Part shown: positions 35,877 through 45,528 of the stretch, piece after piece
Layout: each line of letters begins with the position of its first letter
Numbering within the stretch: position 1 is the first letter of the stretch
DNA from: Ctenosaura bakeri
Taxonomy: Eukaryota > Chordata > Lepidosauria > Squamata > Iguanidae
NCBI GenBank assembly: GCA_948474755.1
Contig: CAOLHI010000073.1
Location: 682,001-746,000, forward strand
DNA length: 64,000 nucleotides
Direction of reading: 5' to 3'
Translations under genes and position numbers: made by a program
Notes under the pieces: generated by a model
Database searches by the model: none
What the model saw: only the letters and a program-made list of their open reading frames with translations
Told to the model about the DNA's origin: nothing

Positions 35877-36091
35877 CCCTGGTGGCGCAGTGGTTAAATG
35901 CTAGTACTGCAACCACAAGGTTGTGAGTTTGATTCTGCCCGGCTCCAAGGTTGACTCAGCCTTCCATCCTTCCGCAGGTCGGTAAAATGAGTACCCAGCT
36001 TGTTGGGGGCAATTAGCTAAAATACATTGTAAACCGCTTAGATAACACTCAGTTGATAAGCGGTATAGAAATAAATGCTATTGCTATTGCT
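35877..36091 (+). mobile_element. Sauria-type tRNA SINE with CTATTG tail
   Basis: The head has the A-box region GGTGGCGCAGTGGTTAAATG and a B box GGTTGTGAGTTTGATTC. The conserved body GACTCAGCCTTCCATCC and GGTAAAATGAGTACCCAGCT follows, then an end with AAACCGCTTAG..AAGCGGTATAG and TGCTATTGCTATTGC. This is the Sauria SINE layout, whose 3' end resembles the RTE/Bov-B partner LINE. A 5 bp ACAAG occurs on both sides (35872-35876 and 36092-36096). It is the best single clue to a squamate host. Confidence 0.85.
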
Positions 36092-36269
36092 ACAAGTAGC
36101 ATTGTATGTCAAGAATGGTACACTTGTGGTGATAATCATGGAAAGCAGGTTAAGAATGTTTGGGTGGAAAAGTTAAAGGAGAGGGACATGACCATGACTA
36201 TAGAAGTGCAAGCCATACTAAAAATTTGGAGAATCTTCTTCTAAAACCCACAACCCAACATTCAAAGAT

Positions 36270-39055
36270 GAGAGATACAGTATTAATAGGAGATTTCAAT
36301 CACCTGCTATTGGGTGGAATTTAAATTCTGCCAAGATCTAATAAATTCTTAATTTGCAGTGCAGACAATTTCTGCAGAACAACTCAGGCAACAAGGAGAT
36401 AGGCTATTTTGGATCTGGTCCTTACTGATAGAGACAAACTGTCAAAAGGTGGAAGTAATGGGATCTTCGAGAGAGAACAGCCATGTTCTCCTGGAATTTG
36501 TTACACAGAGTAAAAAGGAAGCCAAACCTAGCTAGGCATACACTCTGGACTTTGAGAAAGCTGATTTCAGGGTGTTTAGTGAAATACTGGGTAATATTCC
36601 ATGGTAAGAAATAATCAAGAGTAAAGGAGTTCCTGCATGGGAGTCCTTAAAGGTGGCATATTGAAGGTGCAGTTGCAAACAATTTCAGTGAGGAAGAAAA
36701 GTGAGAGGTGTCAAAAGAAACGAAGGTGGATGTACAAAGAACTTTCAGGTGAACTTAGATTTAAAAGAGACATGTATAAGAAATGGAAGAAAGAGGAGAT
36801 CATGAAAGAAGGATATAAATGGATCAATGTTTGTTGGGGTCAAGTCAGAAAAGCTAAAGCTCAAAACTCAGACCTCTTAGAGAGGTTAAAAATAATAAAA
36901 GGGGAGTGGGTGAGCGTTTGGAGCAAGAGAAAGAACAAGAAAACAGTAAGACTCCTTTGTCTTGATAAAATGCTAACAGGGGATAGAGAGAAGGTATAAT
37001 TGGTCAATGCCTTATTTGCTTCAGTCTTCTCCCAAAAGGAAAATAGTGCTTTACCTGGTGAAATAGAAAAATGATGCAGTAAGGAGCCTACAGCCCAAAA
37101 TATGTAGTAAAGAAATACATAACTATATCAAATGAATTTAAGTCTCCAGAGCTGGATGAGCTGGTTCAAGAGTACTTGCAGAACCAATGTAATCATTTTT
37201 TAAAAATCCATGGAGAATAAAAGAAATCCAAGAACCTAAGGATGACAAATGCTGTCCCATCTTCAAAAAAGAAGGTCCAAGCAACTACTGACCAGTCAGC
37301 TTGGCATCAATACCTGGCAAGGTTCTAGAATGGATCATTAAACAGTCAGTATGTGTGCACTTAAAAAAGGATACTGGGAGCTATCATAGATTGCTCAAAT
37401 TATTTCAAATTAATCTTAGCTTTTTCTCTTTCTCTCTCTCTCTTTTTAAGTTACAAGCTTTGTCAACAAGAGGAGTGCTGTGGATGTAATATATTTAGAT
37501 TTCATTAAGGACTTTCACAAGGTCCCACATGACATTCTTTCAGTGGTAAAGCATGGGCTAGAAAATGCTACTGTTAGGTGTATTTGTAACTGGTTGACAG
37601 ACTGAAGCCAAAGAGTACTCAAGAATGGTTCCTCTTCATTCTGTAGAGGAGTGACTTGTAGGGTGCCTCAGTGTTCTCTCCTGAGCCTGGCATTGTTTAA
37701 CATCTTTTTAAGTGACTTGGATGATAGAACAGAAGGCATGGTTATTGAATTTAAAGATGCCACCAAATTAGGGGGAATAGCTAATGCCCCGGAGGACAAG
37801 ATGATCTTGTTCTCAATGTGAAACAAGAATGCAGAGTGACAAAATCATAACCCATGGAAGCAGGCAGTATCCAATGTTAAAACAGTCCAGGGCCAAGAAA
37901 GTTGTGAAACAGAGACAGAGTTTCAGGGAGTCCAGTAGCAGAGTCTATAAACAAACCAAGGGCCATAAATCCATTAAACACACTTGCAAGAGCTAAGCCA
38001 TCAAGAGAACTGAATCTGTATTCAGCAGCTTGACTGGGGAAAGTGAGCTCCTTATCTAGGCAGCCTATTTACCCAACACTCTAATTCCAGGCAATATTTA
38101 GGGACAGCATTCATTGTAGACTTTTGTTTAATCTCTGAGGACAGTCTCAGCCAGACGTCTGAGTCTCCTTCTTTCTCAGGAACTGGGTGGCCTCTCCTCC
38201 ACATCTTGTTCCTGCTCTGAAGCTGACTTGAGCTACAGAACCAAAAGAGAACTTTGCTGACTATCAGACAACTGCTCTAGATCTCCCAAAAATACAGCTT
38301 CTTCAGCTTCTGAAGAAAATGATCACTTGAAGGGGGGCATGATGAGGATCAGGATTCAAACGTTCCTAAGAAACTGGAGAGTTGAGCCAAAACCAACAAA
38401 ATTAATTTTAACAGGAATAAAGTAAATGCATAAATACAGGGTAGTTGACTCCTACCTTGATAACAGTAAGTGTCAAAGTGATCTAGGGGTCTTACTAGAC
38501 CACATGTTAAACCTGAGTCAGCAATGTGATGCAGTGCCACTGCCACCACCACCAACCCCACACACAAAGCAATTCTAGCCTGCATCTACAAGTGTTTAAT
38601 GTCCACATCAAGTATATTGATCATACCATTGTATTCTGTCTTGATCAGACTTCATCTGGAATACAGGGCCCAGGTCTGGACACTACAGTTCAAGAAGAAT
38701 ATTGACAAGCTAGAACTTGTTCTGAATGCAGTGACCAAGATGGTGATAGGTCCAGAAACCAAGTCCTCTGAGGAATAACTTAGAGAGCTGGGTATGTTTA
38801 GCTTTGAGAAGAGAAGCCAGAGAGGTGACATAATAGCCATCTTTAAGCATCTGAAGGGATGCCATATAGAAGATGAAGCAAGCTTGTCTTCTGCTACTCC
38901 AGAGACTAGGACACAAACCATTGGATTCAAACTACAAGCAAAGTTATTTCACCTAAACATTGGGAAGAATTTCTTTACTGTAAGAGTTGTTTGACAGTGC
39001 AATAGACTGCTTCAGATGGTGGTCATTTCTCCTTCTTTGGAATTTTTAAAGCAGA
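36270..39055 (+). pseudogene. CR1 ORF2 (endonuclease/reverse transcriptase), broken
   Basis: Recognisable blocks in order are VLIGDFNH and AILDLVLTDRDKLSKGG from the endonuclease, and the linker at 36637-36999 (VRKKSERCQKKRRWMYKEL). Then come IFKKEGPSNY and PVSLASIPGKVLEWIIKQSV (37290 on), VDVIYLDFIKDFHKVPHDIL (first catalytic block), GVPQCSLLSLALFNIFLSDL and FKDATKLGGIANA. In the last block the usual ADD reads as KDAT, so a key aspartate is lost. After the insertion the C-terminal part appears as [24 protein letters not shown] text. Stops and frameshifts are numerous. Confidence 0.78.
37805..38340 (-). mobile_element. 536 bp insertion in CR1, possible LTR-type element
   Basis: CR1 ORF2 breaks off at GGAGGACAA and resumes at GGATCAGGATTCAAACG. 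The foreign DNA between is flanked by GATGA on both sides (37800-37804 and 38341-38345). A 5 bp duplication and the minus-strand start ATGCCCCCCTTCAAG suggest an LTR-retrotransposon piece. Canonical TG..CA ends are not evident, so the class is uncertain. Confidence 0.5.
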
Positions 39056-39191
39056 GATTGCATGAACATCTTTCAGGAATTCTTTATTTCTGCACAATGG
39101 GGAGATGAACTAGGTGACTCTTGTGGACCTTTCCAGCTCTATGATTCTATGATTCTATCCAGTTCAGAAGACACTTCTTATACATAGAGGA

Positions 39192-39370
39192 CCATTTCCT
39201 CTCTAGGACTGTTATAGTGCTATTATTCCACTTTCCGCATCCTATGGAATCCTGTGGTTTGCACTTTAGGGAGGGGCCTCAAAGGCCCCTCCCTAAACTG
39301 CAAACCCCAGGATTTCATAGGATGTTGCAAGTGGAATAATAGCACTATAACAGGCTAGTGCAGAAATGGC
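39192..39370. mobile_element. Fold-back element I (about 180 bp)
   Basis: The two halves are inverse copies: CCATTTCC..TAGGACTGTTATAGTGC on the left against the complement of GCACTATAACAGGCTAGTGC..AAATGGC. Both halves include TATTATTCCACTT and CATCCTATG. The centre is a GGGAGGGGCCTC / AGGCCCCTCCC palindrome. It is almost pure hairpin and non-coding, the same family as H and J. Confidence 0.75.
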
Positions 39371-41544
39371 AGAGGTTTCCAAATCATGCACAGAGACCCT
39401 GTGGAGGCTCTCTTCTTCAGACTGTCATCTGCTCCAGCCAGAGGGTAATGGATGACTGTATGATGGGGTAAGTGGATGACTGAATGGATGGGACTATTGT
39501 GCTTCCTATTGCCATATGTTGAGTAAACACACTTGAAGAATATCTCAGTAGGGCTCTGGTCTGTGTCAGTTTCATATACAGTGAAACATTAATCCATTTC
39601 ATTTAGTTTCTCAATTGGTCTGCATTTTTTTTAAAACAAAGTGAAAATTCACATGCATATTTGCATACAATTTTCCCAAATATGTATTTTTGTTGTTGTT
39701 GTTGCACTTTTTCCTAACGTGTACATTTTCTGCATAGGTTTTTGAGCCAAGACCTGAATTGCAAAATCTGAATAAGTATACAGTCTGCAGAGTAACTGTG
39801 CATTTTGTGGAGTGTTGATTAAGGTGTTACACTTAAAAAGCAGACCAAGCAAATTTCTCCCCATCTCTATTTTTAAGAAGATCTTTTCTGAAAGTCTGAG
39901 AAGTGGTACTAATCTGCATATGTGTAGACAAGAAATCAGAAGGGAAGGATTTGTGATATCACAGGGAGCAGCATTTGCATTTGAGACCCTGCTATGTCCT
40001 CCCAACATGGTCACTGAAGGCCATCTCTCCCCCACCCCATCCCAATCTCTGATGAGTTATCTCAATTCAGAATTCAGTGTTTTATGCAATGTCATTGAGG
40101 TTGGAAAGGTGCTGTTTTGCCTTGGAGCAGCTGTTTCTCATCTTTTGGTTGTTCTAAACCAGATATACGTATATAATGTCTTCTTGACTGTCGGCTTCCA
40201 TATTAGGGCTTCTCTCAGTTGACTAATGGATGTTTAGCAGTAAGGATCATACCTGTATTCCTTCCAGAATACTGCCACTCTCTTCCTTGGCACAATGCCC
40301 TATGAGGTAGCCCTCAAATTTAATCAGTTGCTTGCCAGTGAAGGAGACAGATGTAGTAATGCCCTGTTTCCAGATGTCTGGAACTCACAAAGAAAAGAAG
40401 CAAGTTTGCCAGCTCTTGCTGTTTTATTAGCTCATCCCCAAATCATCCCAATTCAAGTGAAGTTCACTGCTGTTATGTCAGTCTCTCCCTCCCCAGTTGG
40501 ATGAAATATTTATGTGAGTGGACAAATCAAGAAGGAACTTATACGCACTGATAAATGGCCATGGCTCTTCTCTGCTTCTGGCATTAGCCATCAGCAGAGC
40601 CTAAAATGCCACCATCCCTTTCAAACATCACGACCACAGCCAGGATAAAGCCTTGAAGGGGAGAAACTCAACACTTTGCAGGGTATCCACCTACAAAGAG
40701 GTAAACCAGTAGAAAAAAAACATGTTTCCCTCAAGCCCTTTAACGTGACAACCATACACTGCAGAGAACAGAATAAATAATCCAGCCACCAAAGAGCTGA
40801 AGGACAGAAAGAAGGAACGTTGGGCTTTCTTCTCTGAGTTTTGGCAGCTGGTATCTTGTTCTCACACAGGGCACTTCTGAAAAAACAGTATTTGAGATGG
40901 CGTTTTCATTGTCACAGCAAGGCTCCATTTCTCTCCCAGCAACTCTGTGCAGGCTCTGTCTTTTCTTCATAGTCAGCACTATTCCAAATATTATTCTATC
41001 GATGTGTGTGGGGCTTTTTTTCCCCCCAAAGAGTTATAAAAATAGGAATTTTCCTGCAGCATTTGTAGTGGAGTAGATTTGTCTTACAGAGAGATGGAGG
41101 AGAGGGAGAGAGAAAGAGAGCAGGAAATCTTCTTTTGAGGGTTTTTTTTGTCTGTTTTTCATGTTTAAAATATTTACCTCCCCAAAAATGTAAACATAAA
41201 TAACATGAAATTTTAATTCTGAGTCTGCCAGACTGCTTATTCTTCCCCCATGTGTCATCTTATGGTTGCATAAAAGCTTATACTTTCATCCTTCTGCCAT
41301 TTTTAACCTTAGGGATACTCTTCCTCAGAGGGGCTCTTCTTCAGAGCAAGGCCTTCAGGGCTCCACAGATACCTTTGCCACAAGACTTTGCTCTGAGGAA
41401 GGAATACCCCCTACCTGCCCAAGGGAATTAATTTAGATCTGGCTAACAATCTAGAGATCCACACTGGCCATTTCATACTGCACTCTGAGTTCATGCCTTC
41501 AGTGAAACAGGGACAATAAATTGTGGAAAGACATGGAAAAGGGA
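39371..41544. other. Stretch with little recognised
   Basis: AT-rich DNA. Its longest plus-strand frame (39812-40222, 136 codons) has no domain, no splice-site context and ordinary composition, so I do not call it a gene. At 41310-41400 an imperfect inverted pair (CTTCAGAGCAAGG and CTTTGCTCTGAGG) could form a hairpin. Confidence 0.4.
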
Positions 41545-41750
41545 CTTCTCTACAGTGGCACTGGTTAAGGAATATCCTCCCCTTAGAGGCCTAACTGGCA
41601 GCAAGGCTGCTGTTATTTCAGTGCATTGTAAAAGTACGGCCTTTGGCCAGAGTCTTTGGGACCAGTTGACTTAATCCAAACTTGCTCATGTTCATGTTGT
41701 CTTAAATTGTTTTAGCTGGTTTTGTTTTGACTTCTCAGAATGCTCAGTAT
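41545..41750 (+). mobile_element. L2 LINE 3' end fragment, followed by a CR1-like tail
   Basis: The phrase CTTAGAGGCCTAACTGGC with TTATTTCAGTGC matches the L2 3' region at 13050 on. TTTCTATGATTCTACGATTCTATG at 41767-41790 is a CR1-type tail directly downstream and probably the leftover of a separate CR1. Confidence 0.5.
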
Positions 41751-41801
41751 GTTTTTAGACTATACATTTCTATGATTCTACGATTCTATGAATTACTCTC
41801 A

Positions 41802-41927
41802 GGCCATTTCCACACTAGACTGTTATAGTGCAATTATTCCACTTTCAACATCGTATGCAATCCTGGGGTTTCCATACAATGTTGAAAGTGGAATAATTGC
41901 ACTATAATAGTCTACTGCAAAAATGGC
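41802..41927. mobile_element. Fold-back element J (about 126 bp hairpin)
   Basis: The arms are near-perfect inverses over most of their length: GGCCATTTCCACACTAGACT on the left and the complement of AGTCTACTGCAAAAATGGC on the right, each followed by the TATAGTGCAATTATTCCACTT stretch. The loop holds ATCCTGGGG. Same family as H and I. Confidence 0.8.
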
Positions 41928-42032
41928 ACTAGTGTTTGCGATTAAAATTAATAACTATTAAAATTAATTTTATCGCACATTTACCTGAGTTCCTTGAATA
42001 TAGGATATGATATTAAACAATGAAACTAATGT

Positions 42033-42475
42033 TCAAAAAAATATTGACAAGCTAGAATATGTCCAGAGAAGGACGACTGAGATGATCCAAGGTCTAGAAA
42101 CCAAGCCTGATGAAGAGTACTTAGGAAGCTGGGTATGTTAAGCTTTACAGAGAAAAGACTGACAGCTTTCTTTAAATATTTCAAGGGATGTCATGTAGAA
42201 GATGAAGCAAGCTTGTCTTCTGCTGCTCCAGAGACTAGAACACAAACCACAGGATTCAACTGATGTGAAAAGAAATTCTCCCTAAAAATTAGAAAGAAAA
42301 GTTTCTTTTTACTGTAATCTCTGGTTGACAGTGAAATAGGTTGCCCCAGAGAGTGGTGGACTCTCCATTTTTGGTCTTTAAACAGAGGCTGGATGGGCAT
42401 CTTTCAGGAATGCTTTGGCTGAGTATTCCTGAACTAGATGGTGCTTGAGGTCCCTCCCAACTCTATGATTCTATG
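42033..42475 (+). mobile_element. CR1 LINE 3' fragment
   Basis: The C-terminal ORF2 text is recognisable on the plus strand (IDKLEYVQRRTTEMIQGLET, then [18 protein letters not shown]). The 3' UTR end TCCCTCCCAACTCTATGATTCTATG follows. It has many frame breaks and the 5' truncation usual for CR1. Confidence 0.75.
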
Positions 42476-43069
42476 TTTTATGGGATTATGCATCTTGGGA
42501 AGTCTCTTTGAGTACCATGACTTTGGGACAGTTCCTAGGTTTTCTACATTACCTGTAGCTTCCAATTCTCTTTCTCTCCCATTATGGACTACCTGTTTGT
42601 ATATGAGCATACATTACCTCAAACATGGTATGTCTTCTGTGGCCTGCTTCCCTAGGTGAAAAGAACCTAGTACACAGACACACATAGCAACAACTTTCCA
42701 GAAATCTGATTTTGTTAATGTCTGTCAGCAGAAAGAGTGTGCTGTGAGAAGCAAAGAGGGAAGCATGAGAGGTTTTTTTTATTTGAAGAGGCATTTGACC
42801 TATTGGATAGATTTGTTTTTCTCTGTTTCTCTCTGTGTTAATATGTATTTTTAATTAAATTATCTTTTTCAGTGACTATGTGCACTTATCTATTTGATGC
42901 TGATATTGCTATATGGATTTTTTTTATTGTAGATTGTAGCACTTTTAAGGTGCATTTCACACAAAAAAGTTAAGTATACCCGACACAAATAACAAAATAG
43001 TATTGCTATCCTGGTGTCTCCATCATGGGAACATCTGATACCTTCAGGATTGATAAATTGGGATTTAAA
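42476..43069. other. Stretch with no recognised feature
   Basis: AT-rich DNA between a CR1 tail and a microsatellite. No gene or family is seen. Confidence 0.5.
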
Positions 43070-43157
43070 TATATGTATGTATGTATGTATGTATGTATAT
43101 ATATATGTATGTATGTGTGTGTGTGTGTATACATACATACATACCTACATACATACA
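43070..43157. repeat. (ATGT)n / (GT)n / (ACAT)n compound microsatellite
   Basis: TATG units change to TG units and then to the complementary ACAT units, so the tract as a whole is palindrome-like and hairpin-capable. Confidence 0.85.
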
Positions 43158-43542
43158 ATAATCCCTCTACATTCACTAGGGTTAGGGGCACAGGATTCCT
43201 GTGAACGTGAAAAAAAGCATGAATAACTCTAGACCCTCCCAAACCATACTTAACACACACAAAAAATATGATCACCATATTCAACCCACAGTGGATTCCT
43301 TTGAGGCATCAGGGTTTCTTCACAAGGCAGAAGTGGCTGGCTGGTGGGGCTTACTGCCATGTCCATTGCTACCCCACACCATTTTCAATAAGGACTTACA
43401 AGCCTCATTTGCAGTTTCTCAGTCTAACAAGGCTTGCAGTCCCTATTAAAAATGGCATAGGGAGGCAGCAGAGGTGACAGCAAATAATCCGTGAATAATC
43501 AAATCCACAAAAGTGAAATCTGCAAATGTGGAGGGCTGACAT
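43154..43542. mobile_element. Mariner/Tigger-like miniature element
   Basis: The left end TACAATAATCCCTCTACATT is an imperfect inverse of the right end AATGTGGAGGGCTGACATG. Subterminal words (GTGAACGTGAAAAAAAGC; GTGAATAATCAAATCC) and the ACTCTAGACCCTCCCAAAC phrase match a common amniote Tc1/mariner-type short element, from memory. The left end abuts the microsatellite, which may have grown from the junction. Confidence 0.5.
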
Positions 43543-43720
43543 GTGGAGGACATGTTGCCCCCTTGGTAAACCCTGTCCTGGAGTCTACAACTTTGATATA
43601 AAATTAATTGAACCCACCAGAGAGGTCACCTGGATGCGCAAATAGGCAATTACAGTTGTACGATCGAAGAACCAGGTCAGGTCAGTAAACTCCCCAGTCA
43701 CGTAGCCACAGGAGACCTCA

Positions 43721-44375
43721 TGTTGTGATAACCCACAGTTGACAAAAGGTCATCAACCTTTAAGGAGTCAACTTAAAGGGAGTAAGATTGTTCCCAGAAA
43801 GTTGAGCACTGGAAACCATAAAATCTTACCAAATCCATCTCCAGAAACTCACACCACAGCCTCAAAGCGGAGGAAGATCCTGTTATTTAGATGATACCTT
43901 GTTATCTTCTGATATCAAAGAAAGTGCCAGGTGTGGAGTTGTTTTCGTTTACTTTTTGTCCTCCTCGGGAGAGGATTTGCCTTAAAAGTAAATTTTTCCT
44001 ACAAATAGTCCCCGTTTTTGGGCTAGTTAGGAAGGATGCCTCCTAGTCATACCAACCGGCTTGTCTCCCTTCCCGATAGCCATGCGATCTCCTCAGTGTC
44101 CCTTCAGTGAGCTCCTGTTCGATCACTGCTTACCGGACCAAGGACTTCAGGAAAAGGTACAGTAACACCCAAGCTACGAATCCCTCAACAATCCCTCTAT
44201 CTTATTTCCACTCTTTATTTCTTCTAGCCCTTGGATGCATGTGTGCGTGTTTGCATTGATGAGAGCCAATACTGTTCAATAAAGTCATTCATTGGACCTT
44301 TTTGTGTGATTTCTGTCTGAGCCTGACCCCATAAAAATTGGGTAAAAGATCACTTGGTTACCCTGCCTCTCACAT
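43721..44375 (+). mobile_element. LTR-like sequence (solo LTR candidate)
   Basis: It begins TGTTGTGATAAC and has a polyadenylation signal AATAAA at 44278, followed by a GT-rich TTTTTGTGTGATTTCTG, as in the R/U5 part of retroviral-type LTRs. The LTR at 58559 begins with the same TGTTGTGATAA. I could not fix the right end or a target duplication, so this is a candidate only. Confidence 0.35.
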
Positions 44376-44589
44376 TGCTCTTGCTTGTGCTCCATTGAGT
44401 TTACTTTCCCCATCATTTGGAGCATATTAAGGTGTGATTTTCAGGGTAACACACACACACACACACAGTTGTTTATTCATATACTTGTTTTTTATTTGCC
44501 TTTACTAAGGTCAGCATGAATCAAACAGGCAATGCACTGCTCAAGAAGGGAGAACAAGAGAGGACTCAGATTTTCATACATTTTACAGC

Positions 44590-45528
44590 ATGGTGTTGTC
44601 TGAGTGGTGGGCTAGACTATGGCCCTTTTCGCACTAGGCTTTTTGCACGAACGGGGGCGGGCGGCTTGCGGGAAAAGCCTAGTTCGGGAGCCTGCCGGTT
44701 CCCCGCTGGTTCCTTCCGCAGCCGAAGGAACCAGCTGGGAAACGGCACCGTCCCGGAGGCGGCGGCGGCTCGCGAGTCCATCCCCCCCGCGCGCGCAAGA
44801 AAGGAGCCCGTCGCTCCTGGCGTGCGCGGGGGGCTGCTCGCGACAGCCTCCCGATCGCGCGCGCGCGCACGGGGGGGCGGGCGCGACTGTCCCTCACTCC
44901 TGGCGCGAGCGACAGTCGCGCCCGCCCCCCGCGCGCGCCAGGAGCGAGCGACAGTCGCGCCCGCCCTCCCGCGCGCGCGCACGCACGCAAAGCGGGAGGC
45001 TGTCACGAGCAGCCCCCCGCCTGTGCGAAGCAGGATGCTCTCGCATCCGCCGCGCTAGCTCCCCGCCCCGCCCCTTCCTTCCGCACGGGCAGAGGGAAGG
45101 AGGCGCGACCCGGCCGCCTCCCCGACGCACCGCACTACAGGTGAGTGCGTGTGGGCGCCGGGAGCGTAGCGCGAGCGCGGGGTGATTTTCGCTTGAAAGC
45201 GAAAATCAAAAACCCCGCGCTCGCGCCGCTGCAGCCCCGTGAGAGCGCCGGAAGTGGGAGTGCGTCGTGCGGAGCGACGCTCCCACTCCCGCACGGCTCA
45301 CGGGGCTATTTCGCCCGGGAAAGCCCGTGCGAAAAGGGCCTAGGTGAGACCAGAGTTCAAATCCCTGCTCAGGCATGGAAACCTCCTGAGTGGCCTTGGG
45401 CACGTTACACATCTCTCTCAGCCTAAAAGAAAAGCAATGGCAGACTTCTGCTGAAGAAATCTTGCAAAAAATCAACAACCCAAAAACTATGTCTTAAAAT
45501 TGGAATCTATGTGTGGGCATGTAACAAC
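44590..45528 (+). mobile_element. tRNA-derived SINE (CAAC-tail family) split by element E
   Basis: The left part (44590-44620, CATGGTGTTGTCTGAGTGG) is the A-box side. The right part (45341-45528) has the B box GAGTTCAAATCCCTGCTC, then CATGGAAACCTCCTGAGTGG and an ACAACAA-type tail. The family is the same as at 47190, 50196 and 55003 (those on the minus strand). The 720 bp element between separates the two pol III promoter boxes. Confidence 0.75.
44621..45340. mobile_element. Palindromic TIR element E, CpG-rich, 720 bp
   Basis: The ends are perfect 14 bp inverted repeats: GGCCCTTTTCGCAC and GTGCGAAAAGGGCC. The interior is extremely CpG-dense and made of hairpins. These include GGGCGGGCGCGACTGTC against GACAGTCGCGCCCGCCC (44875-44930), GATTTTCGCTTGAAAGCG..AAATC (45183-45206), and GTGGGAGTGCGTCG against CGACGCTCCCAC near 45255-45292 inside an outer AGCCCCGTGAG/CTCACGGGGCT pair. 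The flanking triplets are TAT and TAG. Long open frames here, on both strands, come from the GC content and are not genes. Confidence 0.78.

Larger units (their letters stand above)
36270..39160 (+). mobile_element. CR1 LINE, long decayed copy
   Basis: CR1 ORF2 can be followed from the endonuclease (GDFNH at about 36290) to the ATTCTATG-type tail (39140-39158), so about 2.4 kb of CR1 remains around a 536 bp foreign insertion (37805-38340). It lies just downstream of the SINE. Divergence is clearly higher than in the CR1 inside the L1. Confidence 0.82.

Noticed and set aside
35877..36091. A functional tRNA gene
   Set aside because: A and B boxes are present, but no cloverleaf is possible, and a SINE body and tail follow.
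39812..40222. 136-codon plus-strand frame
   Set aside because: No domain or compositional signal; no supporting neighbouring exons.
43070..43157. CRISPR-like or satellite array
   Set aside because: Simple 4 bp units without spacers; a microsatellite in a vertebrate context.
44516..45185. Overlapping 180-188 codon frames, arginine/alanine/proline-rich, on both strands
   Set aside because: They lie inside the CpG-rich palindromic element E. All six frames are open there because of GC content and hairpin symmetry; no domain is present.
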